Part shown: in pieces, positions 52,885-61,626 of the stretch
How the letters are laid out: every line of letters begins with the position of its first letter
Position numbering within the stretch: position 1 is the stretch's first letter
NCBI GenBank assembly: GCA_964600045.1
Contig: CAZRHS010000003.1
Coordinates: 1-64,000 of the forward strand
Reading direction: 5' to 3'
Source of the DNA: Phil1 sp964600045
GTDB lineage: Bacteria; Bacillota; Clostridia; Christensenellales; CAG-138
DNA: 64,000 bases
Made by a program: the position numbers and the translations under genes
Notes under the pieces: generated by a model
Told to the model about the DNA's origin: nothing
Seen by the model: only the letters and a program-made list of their open reading frames with translations
Databases searched by the model: none

Positions 52885-53706
52885 CTATGAAAGCCTTTGT
52901 CTTATCAGTTCATATATATTCTGCCTGCCAAAGCGGACAAAATCGACAGCTATTTTTTCGTCCGATACCGTTATGGTATCAACGGTGCTGATATCTGATG
53001 TATAAATACCGTCCACAGAAAGGCACCCTTCCGTTTTCATTGAAAAGCTTGCCTTTACGCCTGCCGGAGCCACTATCGGGCGGGACGTAAGCGTATGCGG
53101 ACAAATTGGAGTTATTATAAGTGCGTCAAGCCCCGGGGCTATCACGGGACCGCCGGCGGAAATTGAATAGCCCGTAGCACCAGTTGACGTGCTTGCTATA
53201 ACACCATCGCATATAACAGAGCCGGCACTGAGCCCGTCAACTTCAATCGATATTTCCGCAACGCCCGAAAATGTTCGCTTATAAAGCAGCAAATCATTAA
53301 GGAAATAGTGCGGATCGCCGCCGTTAACGGTGCAGGTAAGCATGGTTCGCCGATCTAACGTGTATTCTCCCGCGATCAGCCGATTCAGTCCGTTTTCAAA
53401 TCCATGCGGATCGATTTCGCTCAAAAAGCCTATTCGTCCGAAGTTTACGCCAAGTATAGGAGCCGAATACTGCATAGCCTCACCGGCCGCGCGAAGTATT
53501 GTTCCGTCTCCGCCGAACGCGAGAACGAAGTCGGGTCTATTATCCTCCAGCCTTTCAACACCTTCCAGGCCGGAATTTTCCAAATCTTTGTCTATATAGC
53601 ATTTGCACCCCAAGCGTTTTGCCATTCTCACGGCATCTTGAAGGCCATTTACTGCGGTTTCCCGTTCCGGATTTGTGAAAAATGCAAGTTTGATACCAGA
53701 ATTCAT
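52885..53706 (-). CDS. nadK: NAD kinase
   Basis: Makes NADP from NAD. About 273 aa. FALAFGGDGTILRAAGEA-type motif is seen as FVLAFGGDGTILRAAGE, FGRIGFLSEID, FLNDLLLYKR (ND pair) and STSTGATGYSISAGGPV. ATG at 53706 is chosen (CGGAG 5 nt before); GTG at 53712 is possible. Between tlyA and argR, as in most Clostridia. Confidence 0.96.
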   Translation of the reverse strand: MNSGIKLAFFTNPERETAVNGLQDAVRMAKRLGCKCYIDKDLENSGLEGVERLEDNRPDFVLAFGGDGTILRAAGEAMQYSAPILGVNFGRIGFLSEIDPHGFENGLNRLIAGEYTLDRRTMLTCTVNGGDPHYFLNDLLLYKRTFSGVAEISIEVDGLSAGSVICDGVIASTSTGATGYSISAGGPVIAPGLDALIITPICPHTLTSRPIVAPAGVKASFSMKTEGCLSVDGIYTSDISTVDTITVSDEKIAVDFVRFGRQNIYELIRQRLS

Positions 53707-53732
53707 ATACACTCCGAAATCTACTGATTGGT

Positions 53733-53769
53733 ATTATACATTATAAGCAGCCAATTATACAAGTGTTAA
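53733..53769 (-). promoter_or_regulatory. Predicted promoter of nadK-argR-recN with two -10 boxes
   Basis: Minus strand TTAACA (53764-53769), 18-nt spacer, TATAAT (53740-53745), and a second TATAAT directly downstream (53733-53738). It could give two staggered start points. Confidence 0.5.
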
Positions 53770-53779
53770 TTATGCAATT

Positions 53780-54604
53780 TTATGTAATAAACTCATCTGC
53801 GTGGGCTGCCGCCACAACATTTTGCGCAATTTCAGCCGCCTGATCCTGCATAATCATATTCGCATCATTCCCGCGCTTACGCAGAACCATAAGAAATTCT
53901 ATATTTCCCTTCGGTCCTGTTATAGGGGAATAGTCGACATGCTCAATTTCAAAGCCTAATGACTGAGCGAACAGCATGCACGAAAGCAATACTTCCTTAT
54001 GGGTAGACTCTTCCCTTACAACCCCGTTCTTGCCTACTTTGCCTTTGCCTGCCTCAAACTGAGGTTTTACAAGTATTACAGCTTGTGAATCATCCTTAAG
54101 GCAATTATAAATCGCGGGTAATATCAGCTTAATTGATATAAATGAAACATCCATTGAGGCGAACTCAACCGTTTCATCAAACCAATCGGGCTCCATGTTG
54201 CGGGCATTCGTGCGCTCCATAACCTTAACGCGTTCGTCATTTCTAAGCCGCCAATCAAGCTGGCCATAGCCGACATCTATGGAATATACCTTTTTCGCGC
54301 CGTGCTGAAGCATGCAATCCGTAAACCCGCCGGTAGATGCGCCCACATCCATGGCCACCAGCCCGTTTAGTTCTATATTGTATTTATCTACGGCTTTTTG
54401 CAGCTTAAGTCCGCCGCGGCTTACAAACGGATTGGGATTTTCGCGCACCGTAAGCACACAGTCTTCCGGCACATTGTCCCCCGCCTTTTCTACGCGAACC
54501 TCATTTATATATACCGCCCCGCTCATTATAAGCGAACGTGCTTTTTCACGGCTTTGGCACAAGCCAAGCTCAACAAGCCTTACGTCTGCCCGCGTACCTT
54601 TCAT
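53780..54604 (-). CDS. tlyA: TlyA family rRNA 2'-O-methyltransferase
   Basis: 274 aa. N-terminal S4 RNA-binding domain (VRLVELGLCQSREKARSLIM) and an FtsJ-like methyltransferase domain with VAMDVGASTGGFTDCMLQHG, MERTNAR and VKPQFEAGKGKVGKNGVVRE. Family members methylate cytidines in 16S/23S rRNA; some are called haemolysins by history. ATGA overlap with dxs. Confidence 0.94.
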   Translation of the reverse strand: MKGTRADVRLVELGLCQSREKARSLIMSGAVYINEVRVEKAGDNVPEDCVLTVRENPNPFVSRGGLKLQKAVDKYNIELNGLVAMDVGASTGGFTDCMLQHGAKKVYSIDVGYGQLDWRLRNDERVKVMERTNARNMEPDWFDETVEFASMDVSFISIKLILPAIYNCLKDDSQAVILVKPQFEAGKGKVGKNGVVREESTHKEVLLSCMLFAQSLGFEIEHVDYSPITGPKGNIEFLMVLRKRGNDANMIMQDQAAEIAQNVVAAAHADEFIT

Positions 54605-56454
54605 ACATCGTCCCCTTGAATAATTTTTGTAATAAGCTTACGCACGGCTTCTTCCGATATGCCGTTAAGCTCATCCTGCTCGGCTATGCTTGCATGCGCT
54701 ACCGGTTTTTCGTCTATACCAAGCACAATCACGTTTACTTTGCCCGCAAGGCGTTCTTTTATCGCGCTGCCCATGCCGCCGTGCTTTATTCCGTCTTCCA
54801 ATGTTATCACATGACGGCATGTGTTGGCTACTCTTTCAAGCATTTCTTCATCCATGGGCTTTATAAACCGCGCGTTTATCACGCCCGCATCGGTACCGTT
54901 TGAAGCATTGATCGCCGTTTGCACAAGCCTGCCTTCGGCTATAATCGTAACGGATGAAATGGATTTGATCTCTTCCCATTTGCCGAACTCTATCGGCTTT
55001 TCAACAGGTTTATCCGGCAGCGAGCCGCGATTGTATCTTATGGCGCACGGCCCGTCAAGCGCGAGCGCCATGCCAAGCATTTCTTTCAATTCCTGCCTGC
55101 TTGACGGCGCCATTATCTTCATTCCGTACAGATTGATAAGGAACGCTATATCGTATATGCCCTGATGCGTTTCGCCATCCTCGCCCACAAGGCCGGCTCT
55201 GTCAATCGCAAAGCACACATTCAGCCCCTGCAGACAAACATCATGAATTATTTGGTCATAAGCGCGCTGCAAAAAGGTTGAGTATATGGCTACAACGGGG
55301 CGCATGCCGGCGCTTGCCATGCCGGCCGCCATTGTTACCGCATGCTCCTCCGCTATTCCTACATCAAAAAATCTTTCCGGATAAAGCCGCGCGAATTCAC
55401 TAAGCCCGGTACCGGACGGCATAGCGGCGGTTATGGCGGCTATTCTTTTATCATTTTCGGCTAATTTGCAAAGCTCTTCGCCAAACACAGCCGAATTGCT
55501 CTTTTCGGAGCTTTTTTTGTTTACCTTTCCGGTTTGGGCATCGAAGCTGCTTATGCCATGGAAGCGCTCGGGATCATTTTCGGCAAAGCTGTATCCTCTC
55601 CCTTTTATCGTAAGCGCGTGAATCACTACCGGTTCTTTAAGCTCCTTGGCGCGCTTAAGCACGCTTGTCATGCCCTTTACGTTATGCCCATCCACAGGTC
55701 CTAAGTATATAAAGCCCATTTCCTCAAAGAGCACATTCGGAATAAGAAAATACTTTATCTTGTTCTTTACTCTTTGCAGCACAGAAAAAAGCTTTTCGCC
55801 TACAAGCGGGATGCGCTTAAGCTTTTCCGAAAAATTTGTTTTGAAGCGCCGATACGACCTGCTTGAACGAATCTTATAAAGATGCTTGCTAAGCGCGCCC
55901 ACGTTTCTGGATATGGACATGGCGTTATCGTTTATAAGGACTATAAGCGGTAAGCCGCTCTGACCAGCATCATTAAGCGCCTCAAAGCACATGCCGCCGG
56001 AAAGGGCGCCATCTCCTATAACGGCTACAACGTTTCTGTCCCTACCAAGGATTTTATCCGCCCGCAGTATGCCTATAGCGGCCGATACGGACGTGCTGGC
56101 ATGACCCGTTTCAAACGGATCGCATTCGCTTTCCGCGCGCTTTGGGAAACCGCTGAGGCCATTGGCCTTTCTTAGCGTATCAAACTGATCCGCCCTGCCT
56201 GAAAGTATTTTATGAACATAGGCCTGATGGCCAACATCGAATATTATTCTGTCCTCAGGAGCGTAAAACGCGCTGTGCAGCGCCATTGTAAGCTCCACCA
56301 CTCCAAGGTTTGAGGCGAGATGCCCGCCGTTTTGAGAAACCTTGTCTACCAAAAAAGCACGTATTTCCGCAGGGAGTTTTTTGAGTTCCTCTGCGGATAA
56401 CGAGCGGTAATCGGCGCTAGAATGTATTTTGTTTATAATGGGGTATTCCGCCAT
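54601..56454 (-). CDS. dxs: 1-deoxy-D-xylulose-5-phosphate synthase
   Basis: First step of the MEP isoprenoid pathway (pyruvate + glyceraldehyde 3-phosphate). 617 aa, thiamine-diphosphate enzyme. VVAVIGDGALSGGMCFEALN is the cofactor site; the transketolase-like pyrimidine domain has FFDVGIAEEHAVTMAAGMAS (as DVGIAEEHAVTMAAGMAS) and a C-terminal transketolase domain follows. Upstream genes supply ispA for the same pathway. Confidence 0.97.
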   Translation of the reverse strand: MAEYPIINKIHSSADYRSLSAEELKKLPAEIRAFLVDKVSQNGGHLASNLGVVELTMALHSAFYAPEDRIIFDVGHQAYVHKILSGRADQFDTLRKANGLSGFPKRAESECDPFETGHASTSVSAAIGILRADKILGRDRNVVAVIGDGALSGGMCFEALNDAGQSGLPLIVLINDNAMSISRNVGALSKHLYKIRSSRSYRRFKTNFSEKLKRIPLVGEKLFSVLQRVKNKIKYFLIPNVLFEEMGFIYLGPVDGHNVKGMTSVLKRAKELKEPVVIHALTIKGRGYSFAENDPERFHGISSFDAQTGKVNKKSSEKSNSAVFGEELCKLAENDKRIAAITAAMPSGTGLSEFARLYPERFFDVGIAEEHAVTMAAGMASAGMRPVVAIYSTFLQRAYDQIIHDVCLQGLNVCFAIDRAGLVGEDGETHQGIYDIAFLINLYGMKIMAPSSRQELKEMLGMALALDGPCAIRYNRGSLPDKPVEKPIEFGKWEEIKSISSVTIIAEGRLVQTAINASNGTDAGVINARFIKPMDEEMLERVANTCRHVITLEDGIKHGGMGSAIKERLAGKVNVIVLGIDEKPVAHASIAEQDELNGISEEAVRKLITKIIQGDDV

Positions 56455-56517
56455 CCCAGTCTGCCTTTCATCATCAGCGGTGTACTATTTAATCGACATC
56501 CGCCGCAGTACACTTAT

Positions 56518-57393
56518 CTATTTATTTCTGCTTAAAGTGGAGTCTATAAGAGCGTTCATCCACCCGGCACTGTCTCCAAATATGCTAAGCGCAAGCCTTG
56601 CTTCTTCCGCCGTATCGGCGGCATACTTTTTCGCTCCGTCAAGGCCGAGAAGCGTAACCGCCGTAAGCTTATCCTCCGCGGCATCCTTGCCGAGAGTTTT
56701 GCCCATAGCCTCGTTAGAGCCTACAACATCCAAAAGGTCATCCGTTATCTGGAAAAGTCTGCCGAAGCTTTTCGCGTATCGCCTTATTGCCGAAAGCTCA
56801 TCTTCATTCGCGTTCGCGATTATAGCGCCGGAAGCAATGGCGGCTTCTATCATAGCGCCGGTTTTCCGCGACTGTATCGCCTCAAGCATGGCAAGGTCGC
56901 CTGTTTTTCCGGTCATATCAAGATCAAGCGTTTGACCCGCAACCATGCCGCTTACTCCCGCACCGCGAGCAACCTCCGCACACGCCTCATAGTAGCGCGG
57001 CGCGCGTTTCACTATCTCAAGCCCGGCGTTAAGCATGGTTTCAAAAGCAAGGCTTAAAAGTCCGTCCCCGGCAAGCATTGCGCCGGATTCTCCGAATACA
57101 ACATGATTTGACGGCCTGCCGCGCCGCATATCGTCATTATCCATGCATGGCAAATCATCGTGTATGAGAGAATAGGTATGTATCATCTCAAGGGCGCACG
57201 CGATGGGCATTGCGTCCTCCTCGCTGCCGCCAAGCATAGCTGCGGTTTTAAGGCAAAGCACCGGCCTTAGGCGCTTGCCGCCGGCAAGCAGACTGTATGC
57301 CATTGACTGCTTCAGCTTTTCCGGAGCTCCGCAGTTTTCGACATACGCTTTAAGCGCGGTTTCTATCCTTTCGATGCGTTCCTTGTCACTCAT
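56518..57393 (-). CDS. ispA: Geranyltranstransferase/polyprenyl synthetase
   Basis: About 291 aa, short-chain isoprenyl diphosphate synthase. First Asp-rich motif LIHDDLPCMDNDDMRRGRPS; second LFQITDDLLDVVG. GGKRLRPVLCL precedes. It condenses IPP/DMAPP to farnesyl diphosphate. ATG at 57393 overlaps the xseB stop region; GTG at 57405 is in frame. Confidence 0.95.
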   Translation of the reverse strand: MSDKERIERIETALKAYVENCGAPEKLKQSMAYSLLAGGKRLRPVLCLKTAAMLGGSEEDAMPIACALEMIHTYSLIHDDLPCMDNDDMRRGRPSNHVVFGESGAMLAGDGLLSLAFETMLNAGLEIVKRAPRYYEACAEVARGAGVSGMVAGQTLDLDMTGKTGDLAMLEAIQSRKTGAMIEAAIASGAIIANANEDELSAIRRYAKSFGRLFQITDDLLDVVGSNEAMGKTLGKDAAEDKLTAVTLLGLDGAKKYAADTAEEARLALSIFGDSAGWMNALIDSTLSRNK

Positions 57394-57598
57394 CGTCTTT
57401 TTCACCGTTCTGCTTTTCTATTATATCAAGCCGTGCCTTATATCCTTCAAGCATTTCACGGCACTTTGAAGCAAGCTTCGCACCCTCTTCATAAAGCTTT
57501 ATCATCTCTTCAAGCGGCAGGTTGCCATCCGAAAGCTTATCCGCTATCTGCTGCAGCCTTTCGGTCATGTTTTCGTAAGTTTCCGACTTTTTCGCCAT
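57386..57598 (-). CDS. xseB: Exodeoxyribonuclease VII small subunit
   Basis: 70 aa, all helical: YENMTERLQQIADKLSDGNL and PLEEMIKLYEEGAKLASKC are the family core. Partner of XseA; start and xseA stop share one base. Confidence 0.95.
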   Translation of the reverse strand: MAKKSETYENMTERLQQIADKLSDGNLPLEEMIKLYEEGAKLASKCREMLEGYKARLDIIEKQNGEKDDE

Positions 57599-58809
57599 TA
57601 TTTTCCTTCCTTCCCGGCAAAGGTAACATTCGCTCCCGCCGTGCCGTCGCTAAGCAAAATTTCTATATCATCTCCGGCAGTTAAGTTATTAACCGACGAA
57701 ACATATTTCTTTCCCTTTTTGATTATGGCGTAGCCGCGTTCAAGTGTGCGCGACGGGGCCAATGAATCAAGCCTTGCAGAATTCAGCGCCAGTGTATGCT
57801 CGGCATCGCTTACGCTTTGCCGCACGGCAGATGAAATGCCCGTCATAAGAGAGTTAAGCTCCGCTTCTTTTAAGCTAAGTTCCTGCGCACAGGCGTTGCG
57901 CGCCGCCCCCTGTTCAAGCACAGCTACGGTCTTCTCTTCCCGCTCTATTCTATCCGTACAGAGCGAAAGCATCCTTTCTGATACATACTCAAGTGACTCG
58001 CTCAGCGCCTCGTACTCTGGCACGCACAATTCCGCCGCCGCGCTTGGCGTTGGCGCGCGAAGGTCCGCCGTAAAATCGGCTATGGTAAAATCCGTTTCGT
58101 GGCCGACAGCGCTTATAACCGGAGTTTTGCACTCGTATATCGCGCGGGCCACAACTTCTTCATTAAACGCCCAAAGGTCCTCTATGCTTCCTCCGCCGCG
58201 GCCGACAATCAAAACATCCGCCTTACCGCTTGAATCAATAAGTTTAATCGCGTCCGCTATTTCCTTTGCGGCACCGATGCCCTGTACTGAGGCAGGCGAA
58301 ACAAGTATATCCATCATAGGGAACCGCCTGCGAATAATATTTATTATGTCCTGCAGCGCCGCCCCGGTTTTTGATGTTACAACGCCCACGCATTTCGGAA
58401 GCACAGGTATTGGCTTTTTATGATTTTCATCGAAAAGTCCCTGCGCCGCAAGCCTTGTTTTAAGCATAAGAAAGCGCCTGTAAAGCTCTCCCTCGCCCTC
58501 GCGGCTCATCGATTTTACGTAAAACTGAAACTGACCGTCTTTAGTGTATATTGATGCGTAGCCTGAAACGACGACCTGCATGCCGTCGGTAATGCCCGCA
58601 GGCATAGATATGGCGTTTTGCCTGAACATAACGCATCTGACAAGGGCGGAGTCATCCTTAAGCGAAAAATAAACATGCCCTGAAGTATGGCGCTTAAGGC
58701 CGCTTATTTCGCCGCGTATTGATACGGACCCAAGCAGCACATCGTTTCTTATCAGCGAATTGACATATTCATTAAGCTGCGTAACGCTTAAAATATACCC
58801 TTCAGTCAT
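57598..58809 (-). CDS. xseA: Exodeoxyribonuclease VII large subunit
   Basis: 403 aa. N-terminal OB-fold (SVTQLNEYVNSLIRNDVLLG, GEISGLKRHTSGHVYFSLKD) and nuclease domain with GVVTSKTGAALQDIINII, VGRGGGSIEDLWAFNEE and ISAVGHETDFTIADFTADLR (as SAVGHETDFTIADF), then a coiled coil and a C-terminal segment (LERGYAII). Degrades single-stranded DNA. Confidence 0.97.
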   Translation of the reverse strand: MTEGYILSVTQLNEYVNSLIRNDVLLGSVSIRGEISGLKRHTSGHVYFSLKDDSALVRCVMFRQNAISMPAGITDGMQVVVSGYASIYTKDGQFQFYVKSMSREGEGELYRRFLMLKTRLAAQGLFDENHKKPIPVLPKCVGVVTSKTGAALQDIINIIRRRFPMMDILVSPASVQGIGAAKEIADAIKLIDSSGKADVLIVGRGGGSIEDLWAFNEEVVARAIYECKTPVISAVGHETDFTIADFTADLRAPTPSAAAELCVPEYEALSESLEYVSERMLSLCTDRIEREEKTVAVLEQGAARNACAQELSLKEAELNSLMTGISSAVRQSVSDAEHTLALNSARLDSLAPSRTLERGYAIIKKGKKYVSSVNNLTAGDDIEILLSDGTAGANVTFAGKEGK

Positions 58810-59762
58810 GTTTCAATTCTCCCCGTGCATATATCTTCGCACAAAAGGGCAATGCCGACAGCATTGTCGCTTGAAAGCTTTCCTTCGCCAAACCGTATAT
58901 CAACATGACCGCGCTTAGCCATTCTTTCGGTAAGCAAATGCCTTAAAAGGCCGCTTGAAGCAACACCACCCGCGATAAGCACACAATCAAGCCCGGTTTC
59001 GTCCGCAGCGTTTACGATAAGCTTATGGAACGTGCGCGCCATAGCGTCATACACAGCATACGCTATCTGTGCGCTGTCCGCATGCTGCTCTATCAACCTT
59101 TGCGCGGCGCTTTCGGTGCCGGAAAATGAGCACTTTGTTCCGCGCACCCATATGGGCAGGCGCACGGTTGGCTCCTCATTTAAGCCAGAGGCAAGCGCCT
59201 CCATATATTTTCCGCTGGGGAAATCCATACCCAGGCTTACGCCAACTCTGTCAACAAGCTGACCCGCATGAAGATCGCCGCAGCCGCCTATTAATGTTAT
59301 CCCGAGATTTTCGCTTACAACAAATATTTCGGTTGTGCCGCCGGATATATGCATGCCAAGGAAGCGTTTCCCGATAAGGCTCTCATTCCCGTATAAGGCG
59401 GCTCTTATATGCCCCTGCTGATGGCTTAACTCAATAAGCCTTACATCTAGGGCGTTGGCAAGCGTTATCGCGGCGGTTTTGCCGGCAAGGAACACGGGCA
59501 TATACGAATCCTGTTCAGGCCTCGGACGGGTGCTTACCGCAACCGCCTTAATCGACGCCCTGTCGGAATCCGACAAAAGGTTTGGCATTATCTTGGCAAG
59601 GTTTCTTACGTGCTGAAAAACGCCGTCACTCTGCCTAAGTCCTCTTTCCCCGGACGCAACGCGGAGCATCGTCCTTTTATCAGAAACGATGCTCCCATTT
59701 TCCACGCATGCGGCGGATGTTGTATAACAGCTTGTGTCTATGCCAATATACTGCGCGTTCAA
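58806..59762 (-). CDS. TsaD/Kae1-like paralogue in the nusB-xseA cluster
   Basis: About 318 aa of the ASKHA fold used by TsaD. IGIDTSCYTTSAACV (phosphate 1), the metal-binding HxxxH in LSHQQGHIRAAL, GMHISGGTTEIFVV (phosphate 2) and VLIAGGVASSGLLRHLL are visible. It differs from true TsaD (HHxEGH, longer SFSGLKTA insert; here CSFSGTESAAQ), so it is probably the Clostridia paralogue rather than the t6A enzyme. The start is taken as TTG at 59762 (AAGGA 8 nt upstream, just past the nusB stop). ATGA overlap with xseA. Confidence 0.82.
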   Translation of the reverse strand: MNAQYIGIDTSCYTTSAACVENGSIVSDKRTMLRVASGERGLRQSDGVFQHVRNLAKIMPNLLSDSDRASIKAVAVSTRPRPEQDSYMPVFLAGKTAAITLANALDVRLIELSHQQGHIRAALYGNESLIGKRFLGMHISGGTTEIFVVSENLGITLIGGCGDLHAGQLVDRVGVSLGMDFPSGKYMEALASGLNEEPTVRLPIWVRGTKCSFSGTESAAQRLIEQHADSAQIAYAVYDAMARTFHKLIVNAADETGLDCVLIAGGVASSGLLRHLLTERMAKRGHVDIRFGEGKLSSDNAVGIALLCEDICTGRIET

Positions 59763-59766
59763 GTTT

Positions 59767-60177
59767 TTATTCCTTGCCGGTTTGCTTGGCAAGCGTGCCC
59801 AGCATACCGTTTATATACGAAGAGCTTTTCTCTCCACCGAAGCGCTTCGCAAGCTCTACCGCTTCGTTTATGGATACGCTTGAGGGAATAGCGTCCATAT
59901 ACAGCATTTCGTAAATTGCTACGCGCAGTATGGACAGATCCACTCTCGGCATACGATCTATGCTCCAGCCTATCGCAAGCTCCGCTATTTTCTCATCAAG
60001 CTCCGTGCCATGCTCTTCTATGCCGCGAATAACCTGGTCCGAATAGCTCATATCGTCTTCGGTAGGCTTCTCGTTAATGCCCGATTTTTCCAATATGGCC
60101 TCGTAGGTATCTTCGCCGCCGAACAGACGCGCGAACGCCAACTTCATCGCCACTTCACGGGCGGTTTTTCTGCTCAT
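59767..60177 (-). CDS. nusB: Transcription antitermination factor NusB
   Basis: 136 aa, all helical. SRKTAREVAMKLAFARLFGG start, then WSIDRMPRVDLSILRVAIYE and the C-terminal SINEAVELAKRFGGEKSSSY with FINGML-like YINGMLG. Binds NusE and boxA RNA in rRNA transcription. A weak promoter precedes it. Confidence 0.96.
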   Translation of the reverse strand: MSRKTAREVAMKLAFARLFGGEDTYEAILEKSGINEKPTEDDMSYSDQVIRGIEEHGTELDEKIAELAIGWSIDRMPRVDLSILRVAIYEMLYMDAIPSSVSINEAVELAKRFGGEKSSSYINGMLGTLAKQTGKE

Positions 60178-60209
60178 GTGATATCTTCCTTTGTGTATGT
60201 TTGTGAATA

Positions 60210-60238
60210 ATTATACCGCGTTACTTATTGCTTTTAAA
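60210..60238 (-). promoter_or_regulatory. Weak predicted promoter before nusB
   Basis: Minus strand TTTAAA (60233-60238), 17-nt spacer, TATAAT (60210-60215), at the end of the DUF2273 gene. Confidence 0.5.
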
Positions 60239-60439
60239 GATGGAACGGAAAAATTCGCTCACCCTTGCGCGCCCGCCCTCATCAAGCAGCGAGCCTATAA
60301 AGAAGGCGATACCGACCAGCACGAAAAGCAGGAGCGTTTTCCAAAACCCGATGGTAAAGAGAAACGCCGCAAGAACTATTGCGAACAGCACGCTGAGTAT
60401 GCGCCACTTATATTTAAGCCAAAATTCCATGAAATTCAT
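60221..60439 (-). CDS. DUF2273 small membrane protein
   Basis: 72 aa with two hydrophobic segments (about 13-31 and 33-48) and a short basic cytoplasmic tail. KWRILSVLFAIVLAAFLFTI and GFWKTLLLFVLVGIAFFIG fit DUF2273, which accompanies Asp23/AmaP in Firmicutes. Function unknown; envelope-stress association by context. Confidence 0.88.
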   Translation of the reverse strand: MNFMEFWLKYKWRILSVLFAIVLAAFLFTIGFWKTLLLFVLVGIAFFIGSLLDEGGRARVSEFFRSIFKSNK

Positions 60440-60451
60440 ACAGCGTACTCC

Positions 60452-61027
60452 TTATATGCTCTTTTGCTGCACCGGCACTATAAGAATATCGATAGCGTTT
60501 ACGGCAACGCCGCAAAGCGACTCAATATACTCTTTAAGGCTCTTTTGAAGATTTGCGCTAAGCTCCGGTATTACCGCATCGGGTGAAACACCAAGCCTGA
60601 GCTTTATGCTTATGCCGGAGGAAGGATCGCTTGCCGGCAATACCGCCGACTCACATTCCTTAACCTTTGCGTTGGCACGGCAATGCCTTTGCACCAATGA
60701 ATCTATAGCGGCAATTGATATATAGGCGGAGCCGTTATCGCCGCTCATTACCATTGTAGATGTGGGCATGGGAGCCGCGGCGCCCTTCGTGGTGCGCTTT
60801 TTGCCCATAGCCACAAACAGCCTTAACGCTATGGCAAGCAGGACAACGCCTATAGCGCCGAGTATAAGCTTATTTACAATAAGACCGTTTGTAACGATTT
60901 GAATCGGCGTAACTATCATTTCATACGAAACGAAGCCCATAGCCGTTGCTACGCACAGCGCGCTCAGCGCTATTACGCACAAAAGCAGCAGCACGAGCAG
61001 GAATTTGTCAAAAAAATTAAATCTCAT
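60452..61027 (-). CDS. amaP: Alkaline shock response membrane anchor AmaP
   Basis: 191 aa. Two membrane segments (about 9-31 and 53-71) and a C-terminal cytoplasmic Asp23-like domain (about 95-190, AYISIAAIDSLVQRHCRA, SIKLRLGVSPDAVIPEL). It tethers Asp23 to the membrane. Between Asp23 and DUF2273. Confidence 0.88.
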   Translation of the reverse strand: MRFNFFDKFLLVLLLLCVIALSALCVATAMGFVSYEMIVTPIQIVTNGLIVNKLILGAIGVVLLAIALRLFVAMGKKRTTKGAAAPMPTSTMVMSGDNGSAYISIAAIDSLVQRHCRANAKVKECESAVLPASDPSSGISIKLRLGVSPDAVIPELSANLQKSLKEYIESLCGVAVNAIDILIVPVQQKSI

Positions 61028-61043
61028 TTCGTCACTCCTAATA

Positions 61044-61069
61044 TACGCCGCCGTATACGCGGCGGCGTA
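61044..61069 (-). terminator. GC-rich hairpin between Asp23 and amaP
   Basis: Perfect 10-bp palindromic arms TACGCCGCCG and CGGCGGCGTA with a 6-nt loop. No U-tract follows, so it more likely trims or partly stops the transcript, keeping Asp23 above amaP. Confidence 0.55.
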
Positions 61070-61089
61070 ATCAATTACTGTGCTTTGTT

Positions 61090-61521
61090 TTATTCTTCCG
61101 TGGTCTGCTCGGCCTCTGCCGCAGGCTGTACAACCTGCTTCTTCGCCTTTTCAAAGCTAATGGATGAAACAAATACGTTTACAGCGCTTACCTTAAGGCC
61201 GGTCATGGTCTCGATTGCGTTCTTGGCGCCGTTCTGTATATTTGCGCATACCTCGTGCAGCTTGTAGCCATACTTGATGATAACGCTCACATCGATTGAA
61301 ACCTGCTCATCGGACACATCAACCTTAACGCCCTTGGTCAGGCTCTTTTTGTTGCTTATCATGCCGGTAATGCCTTCAACTACTCCGCCGGCCATGCCCT
61401 CTACGCCATCAACCTCGGTTGCGGCAAGGCTTGCTATAGTTGCTATCACGTCCGGCGCAAAGCTTATTTTGCCGCCCTGTACCTCGTTCAGCTCACGCGT
61501 AATCTCATTTTCTGCTGCCAT
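61090..61521 (-). CDS. Asp23/Gls24 family envelope stress protein
   Basis: 143 aa. GKISFAPDVIATIASLAATE, VDGVEGMAG, GVKVDVSDEQVSIDVSVIIK and VSAVNVFVSSISF are the family pattern. Abundant cytoplasmic protein placed at the membrane by AmaP. First of Asp23-amaP-DUF2273; AAGGAGGGC lies just before the ATG, a strong ribosome site. Confidence 0.94.
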   Translation of the reverse strand: MAAENEITRELNEVQGGKISFAPDVIATIASLAATEVDGVEGMAGGVVEGITGMISNKKSLTKGVKVDVSDEQVSIDVSVIIKYGYKLHEVCANIQNGAKNAIETMTGLKVSAVNVFVSSISFEKAKKQVVQPAAEAEQTTEE

Positions 61522-61551
61522 AATATGCCCTCCTTATTTATCTTTTTCGAT

Positions 61552-61580
61552 ATTATATCAGATTACGATGCTTATGAAAA
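61552..61580 (-). promoter_or_regulatory. Weak predicted promoter of the Asp23 operon
   Basis: Minus strand TTTTCA (61575-61580), 17-nt spacer, TATAAT (61552-61557). The -35 lies in a hairpin GATGCTT/AAGCATC that ends the upstream region; a second hairpin GCCCGA/TCGGGC is at about 61592-61607. Confidence 0.45.
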
Positions 61581-61626
61581 GCATCACATGCCCGAGTTAT
61601 CGGGCAATTCACATATATTTTTCTTT

